Part shown: piece after piece, positions 53,685-62,760 of the stretch
Numbering within the stretch: position 1 is the stretch's first letter
Layout of the letters: each line of letters starts with the position of its first letter
Assembly (NCBI RefSeq): GCF_030012215.1
Contig: NZ_JASCXX010000008.1
Coordinates: forward strand, 1 to 64,000
From: Anaerobaca lacustris
Lineage (GTDB): Bacteria; Planctomycetota; Phycisphaerae; Sedimentisphaerales; Anaerobacaceae
Direction of reading: 5' to 3'
DNA length: 64,000 nucleotides
Notes under the pieces: generated by a model
Told to the model about the DNA's origin: nothing
Database searches by the model: none
What the model saw: the letters and a program-made list of their open reading frames with translations, nothing else
Translations under genes and position numbers: made by a program

Positions 53685-54455
53685 TCAGAACGAGTAGAGC
53701 ACGCCGCCGACGAAGGAGATGCTCTGCGCCTTGTCCACGATGGGACTGTTCATAATCTCGCGGTCGAACCACTCGCACTGGACCGTGCCGAGGAGTTCCC
53801 ATTGGCCGACCAGCTTGCGGCGCGCCACCAGTCGGACGAAGGGGTTCGTAGCCGCACCGCCTTTGTAGGCGGGGCGCCAGTCACGCGCTTCACTGGCTCG
53901 CACGCCGTAATAGTAATCCACGAGTCGATTGCTCTTGTAAGACAGCCCGACCGACGGGATGAGGTCGAACCCGGCCAGGGGGAATCGCGCCGTATAACTG
54001 ACCTCCAACTCCTGTCCGCTGTGTCTGCCGAGAAGGTCGGTGACCCAGTTTGCACCGATCAGGCCCCGACCCGTCAGCCAGCCCAGCGCCACACCTCCAT
54101 AGACCGTCAGGTCGCGGTCCTTCATGCCCGCCAGGGCCCTGCTGTCACTGGCCCTGTAGCCGTCGAAGCGAGGCCGAACGACCGGTCCCAGCGACCAGCC
54201 GCCCTTTCGAAAAATCCGATACCCCCCGCCGATACCGCGAATATAGAGTCGTTCGCCTTCGTAACCGAACATGGGGACGGGATACACCTTCGAATCCACC
54301 CCCTCATAGGGTTTTGAGGAGATCACGGCGCCGCCGCCGATGAACCTCTCCGGCTTCGAGGGTTCGACCGTCGACTCGTCCGCTTCCCCGGCAAATCCTC
54401 CGCCCGTAACGGCAACACAAATGAACGCTGCGACCAGAACAACTTCGATCTTCAT
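53685..54455 (-). CDS. MipA/OmpV-like outer-membrane protein
   Basis: 256 residues. Signal peptide MKIEVVLVAAFICVAVTGGG. FIGGGAVISSKPYEGVDSKV then YPVPMFGYEGERLYIRGIGG is the MipA/OmpV opening; alternating hydrophobic strands follow, ending in AQSISFVGGVLYSF with a terminal Phe, the hallmark of outer-membrane beta-barrels. Supports a diderm envelope. Role may be porin-like or scaffold. ATG 54455 is fixed by the signal peptide. It converges with the oxidoreductase gene. Confidence 0.82.
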   Translation of the reverse strand: MKIEVVLVAAFICVAVTGGGFAGEADESTVEPSKPERFIGGGAVISSKPYEGVDSKVYPVPMFGYEGERLYIRGIGGGYRIFRKGGWSLGPVVRPRFDGYRASDSRALAGMKDRDLTVYGGVALGWLTGRGLIGANWVTDLLGRHSGQELEVSYTARFPLAGFDLIPSVGLSYKSNRLVDYYYGVRASEARDWRPAYKGGAATNPFVRLVARRKLVGQWELLGTVQCEWFDREIMNSPIVDKAQSISFVGGVLYSF

Positions 54456-54618
54456 TCCTCGTTTCGTCCCCCATAGAGAGAAGGCTCGTGCTTCGCGGGG
54501 CCGTCCACGTCCCACCGGATCGCCCGACGGCAACACGATAGCATCTTGGGCGGGAGCTGTCAGCAAAATATCGCGATAGCGACACCATGCGCGTGGCACA
54601 GGGGCTGCGCGTGTACCG

Positions 54619-55020
54619 TCAGAACCCCTTGTACTGTCCGAGGAACGCCGAAAGGCCTTCGCGACTGAACCACTGGGGGTCCCACGCCACGTGGTCGGTC
54701 ATGTGGAGGTACTCATCCCTGAGAACGTATGCGTCGGCCGGGAGTCTCTCGTGTCCGGCCACGACGGTATGACTTTGGCGGTCGTAGAATTCACCCTCGA
54801 AGAAGTCCAGCCGCTTGAGGTCCTCGGCACCGATATCCAGGTAGACCAAGCCGTCGACCCATCCGGCGTCGTGGGTCCGGAAGATGACGGGATACACGTC
54901 GTCGCAAACCTTGCGGCGGACGAAGCCGTGCAGGCGCGCCGGGCGACTGGTATACGTGCCCCGCACCAGCCGCGTCCAAACGGACTCAAACATCAGCGAA
55001 CCGTAGGTGAACAGATGCAT
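54619..55020 (-). CDS. Gamma-glutamylcyclotransferase-like (AIG2) protein
   Basis: 133 residues. MHLFTYGSLMFESVWTRLVR has the Y-G-S-L substrate loop; GLVYLDIGAEDLKRLDFFEG and EFYDRQSHTVV contain the conserved catalytic-type Glu (F-E-G-E-x-Y). Family enzymes make 5-oxoproline from gamma-glutamyl amines. Cytoplasmic. The start was chosen at 55020 where the fold begins; the open frame upstream is not family-like. Confidence 0.85.
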   Translation of the reverse strand: MHLFTYGSLMFESVWTRLVRGTYTSRPARLHGFVRRKVCDDVYPVIFRTHDAGWVDGLVYLDIGAEDLKRLDFFEGEFYDRQSHTVVAGHERLPADAYVLRDEYLHMTDHVAWDPQWFSREGLSAFLGQYKGF

Positions 55021-55232
55021 GCCCTGCGTCCCCGGCAAGAAACGACATTCTCGTAAGACCCATGCCGGAGTCTCACGCAAACGCCGTGCCACCCGCAGAG
55101 CCCTCCTCGGAAGCCCCAAACCAGCAGCGACCTTGCAGAAGGCGACAAAACTGTGGACAAACCCCGTCGGACCGACGAAATCGTCGATTCTGCTTCTGCA
55201 GGCCGCGTCGAATCAGACCGAGGATCGTGCGT

Positions 55233-58200
55233 CTAAGGCAGCATCGCCAGTTGGGCCCTCGCCCAGACGTGGCTGACGTTGAGCCTGGCCGCCTCGCCGA
55301 ACGCGCTGCGGGCCGCCTCGATCCGGCCGGACCCGAGATAGCCCAGCCCCTGGATGTAGTGGGCCGAGGCGAGCCGGGCCTGGCGGGCCTGCTGCTCGCC
55401 GAACTTCGCGAAAAAATCCACCTCTTCGTCGCGCTCGATTCGCTCGGTCCCCGTTCGGATCAACTCCTCGAAGATCTCCGTGGCCTGCTCCTCGCGACCC
55501 AGCTTGCGCATCGACATCCCGCGATAGAACCGGGCCTCCGGCGCCCATCGCGCACCCGACTGGGCGGCCGACTGCTCGTAGAAAGCCGTCGCCTTCTCGG
55601 CATCGCCCAAGGCTTCATGGGCCTGGGCTGTGTAGTAGGCAAACTGCGCGGCACGCGGATCGTTGCGAGGCCGGCCGATGGAGAGGTTCTCCGGATACTC
55701 GGCCGCCGCGAGGAAATCCTCCAGGGCCTTGGCCGGTTCATCGCCCTTGAGCCGTTCGACCCCGCGAAGCAGATGGGCGTCGACGTAGACGTCGCGAATC
55801 TCCCCGCCGCCTTCGCGAACGTGAAAATGGTGATTCGCCAGATACGAGACGGCCCGGTCGTAATGGCCCGTCAGCACCATCGCCGCAATCAGGCACTGGA
55901 AGCTGTCGTTTCGTTTGATGACCGTCGCATGGTGCTTCTGAAGGATCTCCAGCCGCCTGGCGGGGTCCACGTTGCCCAGTTCGTACAGATGGTCCAGTTC
56001 AGCAAACAACCGAGCGTCGTCACTCCTGCAGGCGACGGCCCTTTCGTAGCTGGCGATGGCCTTGGGCACGTCGTCGGCTGTTCGGTAGTAGGCCCACCCG
56101 AGGTTGCGATGCGCTCCGGAGAGACCCGAGTCGAGCTGAGCGGCCCGCTCCCACTGGGCGATCGCTCGTTCCGGCTGCACCTCGTAGAGCGCGTTTCCAA
56201 GGTAGTACGCCGCACGCGCGTCGTCCGGGTCGCACTCGATCGCAGCGGTCAGCGCCGCAATCGATTCGTGACGGAACGGGAAGCAGTAGTCCGCCGGCAT
56301 GGCCTGCGCCTGCGAGAAGAGCTTTCGGGCCGCGTCGACATTCCCGTTGCGCTGATGGATATAGCCGAGATAGTAGTACACCAGCGGGTAGCGCCCGGCC
56401 GCGTCCGTCTTGTCGCGCGCCGCCCGTCCGAGCACCTCCACGGCCTCGTCCCAGAGCCCCCAACCCATGTAGTCCGTCGCCAGTTCGAGGTACGCCTGCA
56501 CGTTGCGCTGCATCGTCCTTTCCAACCGCTCCAGCGTATTGGCGGCACGGCGCCGCTGCCCGAGGGCCGTCTGGATCAGAGCCAACTCGTTCATCGCAAG
56601 GAAATCGAGCGGATCGCTTGCCAGCACCGCCTGGACGATGGCGAGGGCCTGCTTGAGATCTCCCTGATTCCTGAGCGCCGCGGCCTTGAGATTCCGCGCC
56701 TTTGTGTTCACGGTGTTGGTTGTCAGCGATTTGTCGATCTGTTCGATGGCCATCGCCCAGTCGCCCCGGCCGCACGACAGCTCCGCGAGCTGATGGTAGC
56801 CGGCCGAGTGAAACGCGTGATCCCACGTGGAACGGTGGAAGGCCTCGTACGCCTCATCGAGCTTCCCCTGGGCGCGCAAAGCCACGCCCAGATGGAACAG
56901 GGCCTCGGTGTTGCCCGGCCGCGTGTAGTCGGCCGAAAGCCTCGTCACCGCCCGGCGCAGGTGCTCTTCGGCCTCGGCGTACAGGCCCCGCCGGTTGTAG
57001 TTGACGCCCACGATCGTGTTCGTTCGCATGTCGTTTGGATCGCGCCGCAGGGCCTCTTCGTAGTAGTCGAACGGATCGACGCGGGGGTTGTGAATCTGCT
57101 CGATGCGAAGCCCGGTCAGATACAGTTCCTCAATCGTCTGAACATCCGTGGGTGCCGGCGGGTTCTTCACGGGCTCCGGCAATTGGGAATCGCGTTGGTG
57201 CTCAACGGGTCGATAGGCGATCAGCTCCTGACCCGAGGCGGCCAGCAACGAGACCCGCAGATCGGTGACGTCGACGCCTTCCGGCGCCGCCACTTCCGTC
57301 AGAAACGGCTGGGCCGGACCGATGGCGATCGTCTCGTCCAGAATGGTCTGCCCCGAAGCAGTCAGCAGCACCCTGGCCCTCTTGTGCGGGGCGGTCGTGT
57401 TGAAGCCCAGCCTGACCTTGCCGTCATCAGTCCGTTCGAGGTTGACGGCCGCATCGAGATTGGCGTTCTTAAACCCGCCGATCGCGCGGATCGGATACCA
57501 GCACTGCTGGAACGTCTTGACCTCGTACGGTTTGATCCAACTGTAGTCGGGCTGATTGTCGCTGAACGCGCCGACCATCAGCTCGGCATACGGGCCGTCC
57601 TCATCGGTGAGGATCTTGTCCCACATCCGTCCGCGCGGTCCGGGCCCCCACTCCCACAGCTTGGCCCCGCAGACCACGTGATGGTTGGCCACGTGGACCA
57701 CACCGGCCTGGCGGCCGTGATCGTAGCCGCCCATGAAATCCTCCTGAAGGTCCCAGGCGAAAAAGGAGACGGGCTCCGGGTGGTTCTTCCACCAGCTCAG
57801 ATCCACACCCTGATAGTCCGTACCGCGAAAGCGGCCGGCGCCGATGGGCCAATGGATGAAATCGTTCTTGGAGTGATAGGTCGCAGCGGTGACGCTGGGT
57901 GGAAAGATCACCTGGTAGGTGTCGTCCACGTGGACCGCAACATTGGCCCAGTACAGGACCGAGTGCGGCTGGGCCGTCCGGTTGAACAGCTTCACCGTCG
58001 CCTCGACGTGCGACCGGCCCGGATACAGCGTCACGCCGATCAGCCACTTCATCCGGTGCCGCCGCTCCGTCTCTCCGAACCAGATCGTCTTGCTGCCGTC
58101 GGCGTTCTCGGCCAGCGTGTAATCGACGGGCATGTGCGTCGTGTCGCGATGGTGGTGGAACACGCACCATTCGATCCCGCCGGAAATCCACGCCCCGAGC

Positions 58201-58580
58201 ATGCCGATCAGCGCCGGCTTGACCACGTTCTGCCGGTAGAAGATCTCGTAGTTGTTGGTCTTGTCGGTCGCATAGAACAGCCGCCCCCCGACCTCCGGCA
58301 GAATGCACAGCTTGATGTACTCGTTCTCCAGGTACAGGGCCGTATAGGTCTGCTCCTCGCGGATATTCGTCACGCCGTCCTGCATCGCATAGGGATACAC
58401 CCGCTTCTGCGCCCCCTGATACGATTCATTGGTGTAGAAGCGTGGATTCACGTCGGGCGCTTCGAGCCGATAGGTGGGAAGCGTCAGCGGCTCCTGCCAG
58501 ACCTTGACCGCCGCCGACGCCGGCCCAAGAACGATCAGGACGAGAAGAAACGACAGACATGCGCGTCTTTCCAGTGACAT
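55233..58580 (-). CDS. Secreted DUF5107 and TPR protein
   Basis: 1,115 residues. Signal peptide MSLERRACLSFLLVLIVLGP. Residues 25-330: DUF5107, a galactose-mutarotase-like sandwich (ALYLENEYIKLCILPEVGGR; YTNESYQGAQKRVYPYAMQD; HSVLYWANVAVHVDDTYQVI). Residues 470-1110: at least ten TPR-like repeats (ALFHLGVALRAQGKLDEAYE; AAYYLGNALYEVQPERAIAQ; LGWAYYRTADDVPKAIASYE; YYTAQAHEALGDAEKATAFY). DUF5107-TPR proteins accompany polysaccharide-degradation genes in several phyla. Likely glycan-binding with protein-interaction repeats. GGAG precedes the ATG. Confidence 0.9.
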   Translation of the reverse strand: MSLERRACLSFLLVLIVLGPASAAVKVWQEPLTLPTYRLEAPDVNPRFYTNESYQGAQKRVYPYAMQDGVTNIREEQTYTALYLENEYIKLCILPEVGGRLFYATDKTNNYEIFYRQNVVKPALIGMLGAWISGGIEWCVFHHHRDTTHMPVDYTLAENADGSKTIWFGETERRHRMKWLIGVTLYPGRSHVEATVKLFNRTAQPHSVLYWANVAVHVDDTYQVIFPPSVTAATYHSKNDFIHWPIGAGRFRGTDYQGVDLSWWKNHPEPVSFFAWDLQEDFMGGYDHGRQAGVVHVANHHVVCGAKLWEWGPGPRGRMWDKILTDEDGPYAELMVGAFSDNQPDYSWIKPYEVKTFQQCWYPIRAIGGFKNANLDAAVNLERTDDGKVRLGFNTTAPHKRARVLLTASGQTILDETIAIGPAQPFLTEVAAPEGVDVTDLRVSLLAASGQELIAYRPVEHQRDSQLPEPVKNPPAPTDVQTIEELYLTGLRIEQIHNPRVDPFDYYEEALRRDPNDMRTNTIVGVNYNRRGLYAEAEEHLRRAVTRLSADYTRPGNTEALFHLGVALRAQGKLDEAYEAFHRSTWDHAFHSAGYHQLAELSCGRGDWAMAIEQIDKSLTTNTVNTKARNLKAAALRNQGDLKQALAIVQAVLASDPLDFLAMNELALIQTALGQRRRAANTLERLERTMQRNVQAYLELATDYMGWGLWDEAVEVLGRAARDKTDAAGRYPLVYYYLGYIHQRNGNVDAARKLFSQAQAMPADYCFPFRHESIAALTAAIECDPDDARAAYYLGNALYEVQPERAIAQWERAAQLDSGLSGAHRNLGWAYYRTADDVPKAIASYERAVACRSDDARLFAELDHLYELGNVDPARRLEILQKHHATVIKRNDSFQCLIAAMVLTGHYDRAVSYLANHHFHVREGGGEIRDVYVDAHLLRGVERLKGDEPAKALEDFLAAAEYPENLSIGRPRNDPRAAQFAYYTAQAHEALGDAEKATAFYEQSAAQSGARWAPEARFYRGMSMRKLGREEQATEIFEELIRTGTERIERDEEVDFFAKFGEQQARQARLASAHYIQGLGYLGSGRIEAARSAFGEAARLNVSHVWARAQLAMLP

Positions 58581-58732
58581 GAGCCAGGCACTCCTTTCTA
58601 TGGTCTTCCCTTGTGCTGTCTCGTCCCCGACTCCGGAATTCACACGAGCCGGATGCAAGCCGGCATCATGCTACCAGAAAACGTCCCCATCCACAACCAC
58701 CGATCCCCGCTCCTGCGCTCCCGGGCCGCCCG

Positions 58733-59599
58733 TCATTCACCACCGTCCGGGCCGAAGTCTTCCGGGAAGTTCAGATAGGCGTACTCGCCGTGCAGTTCGT
58801 ACGCCTTGCGGTCGCGGGCCTTGGCCGCCTCGACCTCGTCGTCGTGGAGCCCCAGGTAGAAGTACTTCCCTCGGTACCGGATCCCCGCCTCCCATTTGTC
58901 TTTGTGCCGGAGCACACCCACGAACCGCGAGCTTCCGCCGCGAGGCCCCCGGTTCGCCTGATTCTGCTGGTGCGTGCAGATGCGCAGGTTGCAGCGCCGA
59001 TTGTTCAGCCCGTTGCCATCGATATGGTCGACGATGCAACCTTTGCGTACCCGCATGATCATCCGGTGCATGTACACCGTACGCCCTTTCCGGATGCAGG
59101 TCGCATAGGTCGTCCCGCCGTGGCGTTTGGCGTACCACCGGTACTTGCTGACGCGCTTATAGTCGGCAGCGTCGACCAAGGCAAAGAGCCCCCCGCCCAG
59201 CGGGATACGTCGGACGTCGGGATCGTCCTCGCCGGGTATCGGGTTGGCCTCGGCCTTCGGGCACTTCGTGCGGACGGGCTTCCATGCCTTTGGTTTGAAG
59301 TTCCGGCACGTATCGATCGGCAACACCTCGCACAACTCGCCCGGGCAGTCCGGACGGTTCGTACACAGCAGCAGCCGCTCCACACCCAGCAGCCGGTCGC
59401 GCCACTGCCGCGTCTTCGGCAACGGACACGAATACGCACACACCTGGCAGCGGCCCGCGAACAGGATCGCATAGACCGACTTCCACCGCTGGCCCCGGTA
59501 CTGCTCCGGCCAGATCTTGCTGTCCGGCGGAGGAACCCGCTTGACCCAGTACCGCCAGTCCCGCTGAGGCTTCTGGGGGCTTCCTCTCTTCTTCATCAT
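58733..59599 (-). CDS. HNH endonuclease with AP2 domain and Cys-rich N-terminus
   Basis: 288 residues. Cys-rich part: CQVCAYSCPL, LLLCTNRPDCPGELCEVL and C-R-N-F (residues 50-105), probably zinc-binding. Middle: LVDAADYKRVSKYRWYAKRH, the strand-rich lead-in common to HNH homing-type proteins. VYMHRMIMRVRKGCIVDHID then GNGLNNRRCNLRICTHQQNQ is the HNH nuclease (H-R...D-H...N). C-terminus: AP2-like DNA-binding domain, SSRFVGVLRHKDKWEAGIRY then RGKYFYLGLHDDEVEAAKAR. Such genes often move as selfish elements. AAGGGCCG lies before ATG 59599 (or the next ATG). No intron or target gene is evident nearby. Confidence 0.88.
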   Translation of the reverse strand: MMKKRGSPQKPQRDWRYWVKRVPPPDSKIWPEQYRGQRWKSVYAILFAGRCQVCAYSCPLPKTRQWRDRLLGVERLLLCTNRPDCPGELCEVLPIDTCRNFKPKAWKPVRTKCPKAEANPIPGEDDPDVRRIPLGGGLFALVDAADYKRVSKYRWYAKRHGGTTYATCIRKGRTVYMHRMIMRVRKGCIVDHIDGNGLNNRRCNLRICTHQQNQANRGPRGGSSRFVGVLRHKDKWEAGIRYRGKYFYLGLHDDEVEAAKARDRKAYELHGEYAYLNFPEDFGPDGGE

Positions 59600-59927
59600 C
59601 GGCCCTTTCCATTCTCTGCGTCTTCGCCGGCCCGTGGCCCATGCCCCGCGGCCCGCCGCCCGTGGCCGACCCCGCCGGCCGCCACGTGGCCAGAGATATG
59701 ATAGTTTGACCATGCTCCGGCGTCAATAAAAAAACCAACAAATTTCCTCAGTTGCCTCCCCAGTAAACCCCCGCCCACGACACTTCTACGCGGCCTCCGG
59801 CCGCCACGCTTCACGCTTCACGAACGACGCTTCACGGCAAAAACGCCCCGGCAGGCCGTCATTCCTTCCCTTTCCGCCCCCGTCGCCCTACAATTGATCC
59901 GTGCCTGTAGATGGTTGGGGTTGACGG
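59600..59927. other. Intergenic region with a heptamer array
   Basis: Contains CGCCACG, CTTCACG, CTTCACG, AACGACG, CTTCACG at 59802-59836 (units of 7), with no gene. A weak -10 TACAAT near 59890 may serve the Nudix gene. GC-rich inverted words CGGCCCGTGGCC...GGCCGCCACGTGGCC lie near 59630-59695. Confidence 0.6.
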
Positions 59928-60392
59928 ATGCCAACGAAGAGTGCCGGTATTCTGCTGCATCGCTGGAACGCAGGCAGACATGAGGTCCTGCTCGTTCACC
60001 CGGGCGGACCGTTCTGGCAGAACAAGGACAACGGAGTCTGGTCGATCCCGAAAGGGCTGATCGACGACGATGAAGACCCGCTGACCGCCGCGAGACGGGA
60101 GTTCCGCGAGGAGACAGGCTTCCCGGTGGGCGGCGAAGCCCTGCCCCTGACGCCGTGCAGACAATCCGGCAAGAAGGTCGTGTACGCATGGGCCGTGGAG
60201 GGCAGCATCGACCCATCCGAGATCGCCAGCAACACATTCTACATGGAATGGCCGCCCCACTCCGGCCGGACACAGGAGTTCCCCGAGGTGGACCGCGCGG
60301 CCTGGTTCACCTTCGCCGACGCTCAGGAAAAGATACTCAAAGGCCAGCTTCCGCTCATCATCGAATTGGCAAGTCTCCTGCGGGCCCGATGA
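59928..60392 (+). CDS. Nudix hydrolase
   Basis: 154 residues. The Nudix box G43-LIDDD-E-DPLTAAR-REFREETGF fits G-x5-E-x7-R-E-U-x-E-E-x-G-U exactly. SAGILLHRWNAGRHEVLLVH and WSIPKGL are typical of diadenosine-polyphosphate or house-cleaning Nudix enzymes. FPEVDRAAWFTFADAQEKIL ends it. Cytoplasmic. No clear operon partner; the next stretch is repetitive. Confidence 0.92.
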   Translation: MPTKSAGILLHRWNAGRHEVLLVHPGGPFWQNKDNGVWSIPKGLIDDDEDPLTAARREFREETGFPVGGEALPLTPCRQSGKKVVYAWAVEGSIDPSEIASNTFYMEWPPHSGRTQEFPEVDRAAWFTFADAQEKILKGQLPLIIELASLLRAR

Positions 60393-60740
60393 CACAAACA
60401 GGCTCCTGCACCGCCTCCCGCACGACGCCTCACCCAGCCGTTCCATCGCGATATACGAACAAAGCCTGCCTCGAGCGCAGCCGAGAGGAGATTCGAGATA
60501 CGCCTTTCCCCTTGCCCCGCCCCCCCTCCTTCGCCGACAATACCCCCAACGAGCACCGGGCGCAGAACCGCCCCGGCGGACATCGAGGACCAAGAGACGT
60601 GCGAAACCGAGAACTCGCGACAATGCGACGAGACAACGCGACGATGAGGCAACTGTCCCCGTCGGATTCCGAGCCGTAAATTGTATTTTAAGGGCTGACC
60701 CCAAGATACCTGCGTAAATGAGTTCAAAAGGTATTCAGTG
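60393..60740. other. Repeat-rich interval before the TPR gene
   Basis: Holds dispersed-repeat copy 2 (60490-60615), loosely periodic GCGACAAT/GCGACGAG words (60617-60645), a half REP arm GGCAACTGTCCCC (60648-60660), and GGGCTGACCCCAAGATACC. AAAAGG precedes the TPR start. No gene. Confidence 0.6.
60490..60615 (-). repeat. Dispersed ~125-bp repeat, copy 2
   Basis: On the minus strand it reads GGTTTCGCACGTCTCTTGGT, CCTCGATGTCCGCCGGGGCG, GGTGCTCGTTGGGGG and ATTGTCGGCGA, the same order as 6755-6885, ending in ATCTCGAATCTC. Roughly 80 percent alike by eye; the two copies are 53 kb apart in opposite orientation. Confidence 0.7.
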
Positions 60741-61598
60741 ATGTCGAGATCTCTTCTGGCCAGAATAGCCTCATGGATGTATCCGAAGTCTCATGAAGCG
60801 TATGAGTTCTGGGATCAGATTTCCAGTCTTCGCGATGAGGGTCGTTTTGTTGAGGCGTACAGCGTGTTTTGCAGGGCAATTCAGAAGTATCCGCAAGTTC
60901 TGGACAGCGGCGATATTTGCGTAATGCTGGCAGAGCTGGAGTTGTCGGCAAACATGAATCATCAGGAAGCGTTGAGACTCTTGGACAGAGCGACCAAGCA
61001 AGGGTATACGGCAGAGGCGAGGTATTACCGTGTGCATGGCATGGCTATCTGGCAGGGCGGACAATACGAAGCGGCGATAACGGATATCGAGAGAGCTGTT
61101 TCATTGGATGCCGATTCCGTGAACCTGATTCCGTTCGCAGAGCGTCTCTCTTTTGTGGATGACAGCCGCGCGAGCGACATATGGCTTCGTATCCTGGAAA
61201 AGGAACCAGACAATTGCATGGCCCATGCCTATCTCGCACGTGAATCCATAAAGGCCGGAGATACTAGTGCGGCCTTGCGTTGGGCTGAAAAAGCCGCGCA
61301 ACTGAACCCGTCAGGGTCAGATCTGTACGAAATCGGACACATATACCATGGGCTATCGAGGTTCCGCGACGCTATCCAATTCTACGCGCGGGCCAAAGAA
61401 TCAGGGTATGAAAATAGAGCTGCTGTGCTCGCAAGTATGGCTGCATGCCACATCTCTTTGGGAGAACCGGCACAAGCCAAGGCTGATCTGGAAGAAGCCT
61501 CCCTTTACGACTCTGATGACGACTATGTGAAATTCGTATGGCAGGAATACCAGCGGAGTTATTGGGGGGGCGAGGGGGGCGAGAGGACAGCCACCTAG
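60741..61598 (+). CDS. TPR protein, atypical base composition
   Basis: 285 residues, helical throughout. TPR-like pairs: FWDQISSLRDEGRFVEAYSV, RYYRVHGMAIWQGGQYEAAI, YEIGHIYHGLSRFRDAIQFY and ASMAACHISLGEPAQAKADL. No signal peptide. Codons are visibly more AT-rich than neighbours, suggesting acquisition. The last residues, GGEGGERTAT, and the TAG stop are read from a REP-like arm (GAGAGGACAGCCACC), as in the truncated PIN toxin; the natural C-terminus may be lost. A second half-arm lies 80 bp before the start. GTG 60738 is an alternative start. Confidence 0.65.
   Translation: MSRSLLARIASWMYPKSHEAYEFWDQISSLRDEGRFVEAYSVFCRAIQKYPQVLDSGDICVMLAELELSANMNHQEALRLLDRATKQGYTAEARYYRVHGMAIWQGGQYEAAITDIERAVSLDADSVNLIPFAERLSFVDDSRASDIWLRILEKEPDNCMAHAYLARESIKAGDTSAALRWAEKAAQLNPSGSDLYEIGHIYHGLSRFRDAIQFYARAKESGYENRAAVLASMAACHISLGEPAQAKADLEEASLYDSDDDYVKFVWQEYQRSYWGGEGGERTAT
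61571..61590 (+). repeat. REP-like half-arm GAGAGGACAGCCACCTAG
   Basis: Matches the right arm of the palindrome at 6241-6291 in GGACAGCCACCTA. It supplies the stop codon of the TPR gene. No partner arm directly follows. Confidence 0.65.
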
Positions 61599-61725
61599 TT
61601 GAAGGTCTGCCATTCGGGACGCCTTGCTCATTTCCGGCGGGATGAGTGATGTCGCTGCAGCGTGATTCCCTTGGATCTGGCAGGACGTCGCTGGAGTAGA
61701 GACGAGCGAGGAGATCCGGCGGGCG

Positions 61726-62760
61726 TCAGGTGGGCCGGCGGCGCAGGCGGCCGGCGAAGGCGTAGGCGAGCAGGGCCAGCAGCGCGAAGGCGGAGAGGTG
61801 CTCGACGGCCGGCGGGAGCATCTGGTGAGCGTGGGAGACGACCTCGATCGTCGTGTTGTAGACCAGAGCGTCGAGCAGCAGGCCGGCGCCGAGGGCGCAG
61901 CCGGCCACGGTGGCCAGGTAGAGCAGCGCCGTGCGCCGGCCCATCACGTTCCAGATGGTGGTCAAGCCGGCGGCGTTCGTGGCCGGACCGGTCATCAGGA
62001 ACACCAGGGCCGCGCCGGGGCTGAGGCCCTTGAGGATCAGCGCCGCCGCGACCGGCACCGACGCCGACGCACAGACGTAGATCGGAATGCCCACCGCCAT
62101 CATCACCAGCATGGCGGGCAGTCCTCGTCCGAGCTTGTCGGCGAAGAAATCGTCGGGCGTCAGCGCCGAGATGATCGCCGCAATCGCCAGGCCCAGCAGC
62201 AAGGGCTTGCCGATATCGTGCGGCAGGGTCACGAAGGCATATTTCATCCCGTCGAGAAACTTCTTCCTCCATGTGGGATTCGGCGAGCCGTTGCCGGGCG
62301 GATCGGCCGGTTCGACGGGAACGGCAGCGTCCCGCCCGAAGAGATTGACGAGCAACCCGCCCACGACGCCCGTCACCAGGGCCACGAGCGGCCGGAAGAT
62401 CGCAAAGACCGGGCCGAGCAGACTGTACGTCACCAGAATACTGTCCACTCCCGTCTGCGGCGTGGACAACAGGAACGACAGGGTCGCGCCCTTGCTCGCG
62501 CCCTGCTTGCGCAACGACATCGAGACGGGGATCACGCCGCACGAGCACAGCGGCAGCGGCACGCCAAAGATCGCCGCCTTGAATAGCGGCAGCAGGCCGG
62601 GACCGCCGAGGTGTCGCTCGACCATCTTCCGCGAAACCAGCATCGACAGCAGGCCCGCCACGAAGAAGCCGAACAGCAGATACGGCGACATCTCCGCGAA
62701 GACCGACCAGAAATCCAACGCAATCTGACGCAGTACGTCAAGCACGGCTCGCCACCCCAC
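61726..62760 (-). CDS. Permease, ArsP/DUF318 type metal-efflux-like
   Basis: 344 residues, 8-9 hydrophobic segments. FGVPLPLCSCGVIPVSMSLR carries the conserved Cys-x-Cys of the family; LSFLLSTPQTGVDSILVTYS and LIFLMTGPATNAAGLTTIWN-like segments (here ALVFLMTGPATNAAGLTTIW) form the second half of a pseudo-repeat. Relatives are proposed to export arsenicals or transition metals. Start GTG 62760 overlaps the ferredoxin gene by 23 bp; GTG 62745 has a better GGGGTGG spacing and is an alternative. Coupled to the ferredoxin and hcp genes. Confidence 0.85.
   Translation of the reverse strand: MGWRAVLDVLRQIALDFWSVFAEMSPYLLFGFFVAGLLSMLVSRKMVERHLGGPGLLPLFKAAIFGVPLPLCSCGVIPVSMSLRKQGASKGATLSFLLSTPQTGVDSILVTYSLLGPVFAIFRPLVALVTGVVGGLLVNLFGRDAAVPVEPADPPGNGSPNPTWRKKFLDGMKYAFVTLPHDIGKPLLLGLAIAAIISALTPDDFFADKLGRGLPAMLVMMAVGIPIYVCASASVPVAAALILKGLSPGAALVFLMTGPATNAAGLTTIWNVMGRRTALLYLATVAGCALGAGLLLDALVYNTTIEVVSHAHQMLPPAVEHLSAFALLALLAYAFAGRLRRRPT

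Noticed and set aside
55062-58577. A very long open frame (1,171 codons) on the plus strand opposite the DUF5107/TPR gene
   Set aside because: It mirrors a real gene in a GC-rich genome: composition is R/V/D/H-rich with no domain, signal or start site, whereas the opposite strand has a signal peptide, DUF5107 and TPR repeats.
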